Positions 14,294 through 17,100 of a stretch of 17,100 nucleotides of DNA are shown here, piece by piece. The first letter of the stretch is position 1. Each line of letters starts with the position of its first letter. Below the pieces are notes generated by a model. It was not told where the DNA came from. It saw only the letters and a list, made by a program, of their open reading frames with translations, and did not search any database. The position numbers were made by a program, and so were the translations under genes. This DNA comes from Dehalococcoidia bacterium (GTDB lineage Bacteria > Chloroflexota > Dehalococcoidia > GIF9 > UBA5629). The stretch covers positions 1-17,100 of the forward strand of contig DTZC01000212.1 in the NCBI GenBank assembly GCA_012961565.1, in the 5' to 3' direction.

Positions 14294-14938
14294 ATGGTTC
14301 ATAACGTGTTGTCACCAAAACAGAAACGCATTCTCAGGTTCATCAAGACATTCCTGGAGAGCAGAGGGTATCCACCGTCTATAAGGGATATCCTTAGTGG
14401 CTGCGAAATAAGCTCAACATCTGTGGTCACTTACAACCTGGCTAAATTGGAGGCAGCAGGCTATATCCGTCGTCATGCAGATATATCCCGCGGCATTGAA
14501 CTGCTGGCCAACCGCCATCGCCACCGCGGCACCATTTTCATACCAATAATAGGCGAAATAGCTGCAGGTGAACCAATACCCGTCCCCAACTCAGAGACGT
14601 GGAACACAGTCGCTTCCGAAGAACTAGAGGTTACCGAGGAATTGATACAAGGCAAGCAGGAAGTTTACGGGCTCAGGGTGAAAGGTAATTCCATGATAGA
14701 TGCACTAATTAAAGATGGAGATATCGTCTTGATGGAGAATGTAAGCAATGCTGAAAACGGGGATATGGTAGCTGCCTGGCTTAAAGAGGAGAAGGAGGTT
14801 ACCCTCAAAAGGCTGTTCAAGGAGCCAGGTCGCATCCGCCTAGAACCAGCGAATTCTCAGATGCAACCTATTTACACCAGCCCAGACAACATTGAGGTTC
14901 AGGGTAGAGTTATCACTGTAATTCGCAAGCTAGACTGA
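14294..14938 (+). CDS. lexA: LexA repressor (SOS regulator)
   Basis: Represses DNA-damage genes until RecA filaments provoke its self-cleavage. The 214 residues comprise a winged-helix DNA-binding domain at about 5-70 (LSPKQKRILRFIKTFLESRG, PPSIRDIL, SSTSVVTYNLAKLEAAGYI) and an S24 peptidase domain. The cleavage site is Ala91-Gly92 in GEIAAGEP, the catalytic Ser133 is in GNSMIDALIKDGD and the lysine is Lys172 in VTLKRLF. All three are intact, so autocleavage is expected. The start at ATG 14294 has no clear ribosome site; it follows rpsT by 21 bases, so translation may depend on readthrough coupling. I did not find an obvious CGAAC-N4-GTTCG box upstream, so its operator sequence is unknown. 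Confidence 0.95.
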   Translation: MVHNVLSPKQKRILRFIKTFLESRGYPPSIRDILSGCEISSTSVVTYNLAKLEAAGYIRRHADISRGIELLANRHRHRGTIFIPIIGEIAAGEPIPVPNSETWNTVASEELEVTEELIQGKQEVYGLRVKGNSMIDALIKDGDIVLMENVSNAENGDMVAAWLKEEKEVTLKRLFKEPGRIRLEPANSQMQPIYTSPDNIEVQGRVITVIRKLD

Positions 14939-14952
14939 TAAAACGCCCCAGT

Positions 14953-14982
14953 TTGACTTTCAATCTAAGATTGGTGTATTAC
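14953..14982 (+). promoter_or_regulatory. Possible promoter of the class II aldolase gene
   Basis: TTGACT (14953-14958), an 18-base spacer and TATTAC (14977-14982), five of six and four of six consensus bases. It lies in the 57-base gap after lexA and would give a very short leader before ATG 14996. Confidence 0.4.
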
Positions 14983-14995
14983 TTGAAGCAGACAG

Positions 14996-15559
14996 ATGCT
15001 GATTTCCCAATTTCAGACTGTCGGCCGTGACCTCTGCGCCAGAGGGCTGGTATCTTCTCACAGCGGCAACCTGAGTGTCAGGCTAGGCGAACGGTTATGC
15101 ATCACACATCGGGGCTGTATGCTTGGTTGCCTAGCAGAGCAAGACCTGGTAGAGACCGGGATAGACAAGAACGACCGCTGTACTCCACTGGCGGCAACAG
15201 AATTGGCAGTCCACCGTGCCATCTATAAGGACACTCCAGCTTCAGCCATTGTACATGCGCATCCCGCCTATGCAGTCGCCCTGTCCTTCTCTGAGAGAGA
15301 AATCGTCCCTTGCGATACCGAAGGTAAGCTACTGCTATCAAAAGTGCCGGTTCTGGGCTGGGACATGGATATAACCTCAAGAGAGCTTGCCCAAGAAATA
15401 GCCAAAGCACTCGCAACACACAAAATCGTTCTGGTACGCGGTCACGGGAGTTTTGCTGCGGGGCAATTACTGGAAGAGGCTTATCACTACACCACAACCC
15501 TGGAAGAAAGCAGCCGCCTGCTTTATCTGCTCAAGACCCTTCAAACAAATCGTCGCTAG
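14996..15559 (+). CDS. Class II aldolase/adducin family protein (fuculose-phosphate aldolase-like)
   Basis: A zinc-dependent aldolase or epimerase fold of 187 residues. The metal site is complete: His87 and His89 in IVHAHPAY and His150 in VRGHGSF. The catalytic acid Glu69 is in AATELAVHRAIY, matching Glu73, His92, His94 and His155 of fuculose-1-phosphate aldolase in order and spacing. SSHSGNLSVRL at 20-30 is the family phosphate/substrate loop. The family also includes ribulose-5-phosphate epimerase and methylthioribulose-1-phosphate dehydratase, so the substrate is not settled. At 187 residues it is slightly shorter than most (about 210-220). No sugar-catabolic genes are adjacent. The ribosome site is weak. 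Its TAG overlaps the ilvE stop on the other strand. Confidence 0.88.
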   Translation: MLISQFQTVGRDLCARGLVSSHSGNLSVRLGERLCITHRGCMLGCLAEQDLVETGIDKNDRCTPLAATELAVHRAIYKDTPASAIVHAHPAYAVALSFSEREIVPCDTEGKLLLSKVPVLGWDMDITSRELAQEIAKALATHKIVLVRGHGSFAAGQLLEEAYHYTTTLEESSRLLYLLKTLQTNRR

Positions 15560-16509
15560 TCTTTAACCTGGCTAGGCTTTGTCTCCACGAGCTTAGAATA
15601 TGCTGGGGTACACCAGTGCAGATATCGCTGGTTTTTGCCCTTTATGACATCAAAGTACAGCCGTTGCAATTCCTTGGTAACCTTGCCCACTTTACCGTTG
15701 CCTATAGGGCGGTGGTCAATTTCAAGAATAGGACTCACATGAGCAGCGGTACCAGTAAAGAATGCCTCGTCAGCGATATACAGTTCGCTGCGGTCGATCG
15801 GCCTCTCTACAGTCTCCGTGTTCAGTTCATTGCGCGCCACTTGTATCACCGTGTCTCGGGTAATCCCCATCAAGATGTTATCAGAACTCGGCGGTGTCAC
15901 CAGCTTATCTCCCAGGACAAGAAAGATATTCTCACCGCTCCCCTCAGAGACATGTCCGTCGAAGTTCAACAGGATGGCTTCATCAAAACCTCGCTCATTG
16001 GCTTCGGTCTTAGCCAGAGCACTATTTACATAAACGCCAGTTATCTTACCCCTCGCCGGAATCATGGTATCATCAATACGCCGCCAGGAGGAGGTGCAGC
16101 AGCGCACCCCTTTGTCAGCATCGAGGTAAGGAGGTAAGGTGGTAATGATGACAAAAAAGTCATCTTCCAAGTCATGCAGGCGAACTCCAATAGCTTCAGA
16201 GCTTTTGTAAGCCACTGGACGTATATAGACATCTTCCCGATATCCGCTTTTCTCCACCAACTTGACCGTAATCTGGCAGAGTTCATCGATGGAATACGGC
16301 AGGTCTATCTTCAAAATGCGGCAGCCCTTAAGCATGCGCTCGTAGTGGTCTCGGACCCGAAACAAAAAGAGCTGCTCTTCTTCCTCATTCCAGTTTCCGC
16401 GTATCCCGTCGAAGCAAGCTGTGCCATAGTGCAAAGCATGAGTCAGAATTCCGATTTTCGCCTCGGCAAGAGGCACATATTTATTACGGAAAAAAGCATA
16501 TGGAGGCAT
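15556..16509 (-). CDS. ilvE: Branched-chain amino acid aminotransferase
   Basis: A PLP fold-type IV transaminase for the last step of valine, leucine and isoleucine synthesis. The 317-residue protein shows THALHYGTACFDGIRGNW at 23-40, YIRPVAYKSSEAIGV at 95-109, the PLP lysine Lys155 in PARGKITGVYVNSALAKTEA, HVSEGSGENIF at 186-196 with Glu189, and EAFFTGTAAHVSPI near the C-terminus. These features fit IlvE better than D-amino-acid transaminase or aminodeoxychorismate lyase. ATG 16509 has AGGAG eight bases upstream. A promoter with consensus TATAAT lies about 45 bases before the gene. The stop overlaps that of the converging aldolase gene. The last 25 or so residues extend beyond the conserved core. 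Confidence 0.95.
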   Translation of the reverse strand: MPPYAFFRNKYVPLAEAKIGILTHALHYGTACFDGIRGNWNEEEEQLFLFRVRDHYERMLKGCRILKIDLPYSIDELCQITVKLVEKSGYREDVYIRPVAYKSSEAIGVRLHDLEDDFFVIITTLPPYLDADKGVRCCTSSWRRIDDTMIPARGKITGVYVNSALAKTEANERGFDEAILLNFDGHVSEGSGENIFLVLGDKLVTPPSSDNILMGITRDTVIQVARNELNTETVERPIDRSELYIADEAFFTGTAAHVSPILEIDHRPIGNGKVGKVTKELQRLYFDVIKGKNQRYLHWCTPAYSKLVETKPSQVKD

Positions 16510-16554
16510 CTTCTCACTCCTTTCTCAGACTTTGCTGGTGCGCAGTTAGCCACA

Positions 16555-16584
16555 ATTATAAGCCTTGCTCCACGTCAAAAACAA
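16555..16584 (-). promoter_or_regulatory. Promoter of ilvE
   Basis: Minus strand: TTGTTT (16584-16579), an 18-base spacer and consensus TATAAT (16560-16555). It gives a leader of roughly 40 bases, indicating that ilvE is transcribed separately from dinB. The 235-base dinB-ilvE gap otherwise shows nothing clear. Confidence 0.5.
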
Positions 16585-16744
16585 GCCTCAACCTCTTCCC
16601 TGCAACCGGAACCGGTCAAACAAGGACAGCCTTTTACTTCGTTGATTGTCACCAGACAAGGGACACAAATGACCACTCGTCAAGTAAAGCGGGGCAACAC
16701 CTTTCGCGCTACTCATGAAAAAGATATCCACATCCAATGCAAGT

Positions 16745-17100
16745 CTACCGAGTGAGTGAAGGTGTCTCCAGCACATAATCACCCTTGTGGCTAGCAAATA
16801 TGTCTTTAAGGGCCAGGGTACGCCCTGTTTGGATGGAAGTAAAGCCATATTTCTTGCGGATGCGGTCGATCGCTTTGTCCAAGCATCTCAGTCGCTGTGG
16901 CATAGACTCGAGCAAGCAAAGCTGTCTACCGTAACCCACCAAATTCGAGGCTTCAACGCCAACAAGTCGTACCGGCTTCCGTTCTTCCACTAGAGCCCGA
17001 TGGAGTAACTTAATGGCAGCAGCGAATATAACGTCATCATTATCGGTGGCCTGGCTCCAGGTGAAACGGCGGGTGATCGTCTCGAAATCTGCATACCTCA
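16745..17100 (-). CDS. dinB: DNA polymerase IV (Y-family), C-terminal 117 residues only
   Basis: The frame is open from the right edge to the TAG at 16747-16745, giving the last 117 residues of a Y-family translesion polymerase. It opens with RYADFETITRRFTWSQAT, matching the little-finger DNA-binding domain (usually K.RY.DF.T.TRS.T), followed by DDVIFAAAIKLLHRAL and KPVRLVGVEASNLV, the standard end of that domain. The tail continues with LDKAIDRIRKKYGFTSIQTG and a short polar end without an obvious beta-clamp motif. The polymerase core lies outside the window. Y-family polymerases are often LexA-controlled, and lexA lies 1.8 kb away on the other strand, but no link is visible in sequence. An internal GTG at 16990 should not be mistaken for the start. 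Confidence 0.88.
   Translation of the reverse strand, partial: RYADFETITRRFTWSQATDNDDVIFAAAIKLLHRALVEERKPVRLVGVEASNLVGYGRQLCLLESMPQRLRCLDKAIDRIRKKYGFTSIQTGRTLALKDIFASHKGDYVLETPSLTR

Noticed and set aside
16510..16744. ORFs on both strands in the dinB-ilvE gap
   Set aside because: They overlap one another and flanking genes, lack ribosome sites and show no family features; the interval is better explained as the ilvE promoter region.
1..17100. CRISPR arrays, tRNA genes, insertion sequences or phage genes
   Set aside because: No regularly spaced repeats, no cloverleaf-like segments in the gaps, and no transposase, integrase or phage-like proteins were seen.

Overview
The window reads as ordinary, gene-dense bacterial chromosome with moderate GC. 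The gene set suggests an anaerobe that relies on sulfide and Fe-S chemistry: an archaeal-type Thi4 thiazole synthase with His in place of the sacrificial Cys, the start of a DUF39-type homocysteine-biosynthesis gene, an Fe-S-type Rrf2/IscR regulator, NadA and an FdhD formate-dehydrogenase maturase. Frequent GTG/TTG starts, the protein sequences and the rel-rpsT-lexA order look to me like Chloroflexota, perhaps Dehalococcoidia. That assignment is inference from memory, not a search. I see no insertion sequence, prophage, CRISPR array, tRNA or rRNA.

Layout. (1) 1-2273, minus strand: hisS, thi4 and the first 24 codons of a DUF39-like gene that runs off the left edge. (2) 2375-5655, plus strand: a strong promoter with a perfect inverted repeat at the start of transcription, an IscR-like Rrf2 regulator, then an FtsX/MacB-type permease, its ATPase, a 54-codon ORF tightly coupled to the ATPase, and a Cys-rich DUF2318-like lipoprotein. 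(3) 5656-5997: 342 bases without a gene, rich in inverted and direct repeats. (4) 5998-7686, plus: a GT4 glycosyltransferase and a small HAD-family protein. (5) 7761-11435, minus: cysK, then a promoter and the overlapping run MOSC-fdhD fusion, nadA, cutA. (6) 11436-11791: no convincing gene. (7) 11792-15559, plus: a long RelA/SpoT homologue, rpsT, lexA and a class II aldolase. (8) 15556-17100, minus: dinB (C-terminal part only, entering from the right edge) and ilvE, whose stop codon overlaps that of the aldolase.

How the parts fit. The most interesting block is 2375-5655. The regulator keeps three cysteines spaced like the [2Fe-2S] ligands of IscR, and its promoter carries a site close to the E. 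coli IscR type 1 consensus. It lies upstream of a one-permease exporter-like ABC pair and a lipoprotein with two CxxC pairs plus a fifth Cys, and the permease itself has a CxxC in its exported loop. I infer a compact, iron- or Fe-S-responsive extracytoplasmic metal or redox-handling cassette related to the DUF2318/ABC part of P19-FTR1 iron-uptake loci, but without FTR1 or P19. The MOSC-FdhD fusion with a degenerate CxxC motif, and the RSH enzyme with altered motifs, are the next most unusual items.
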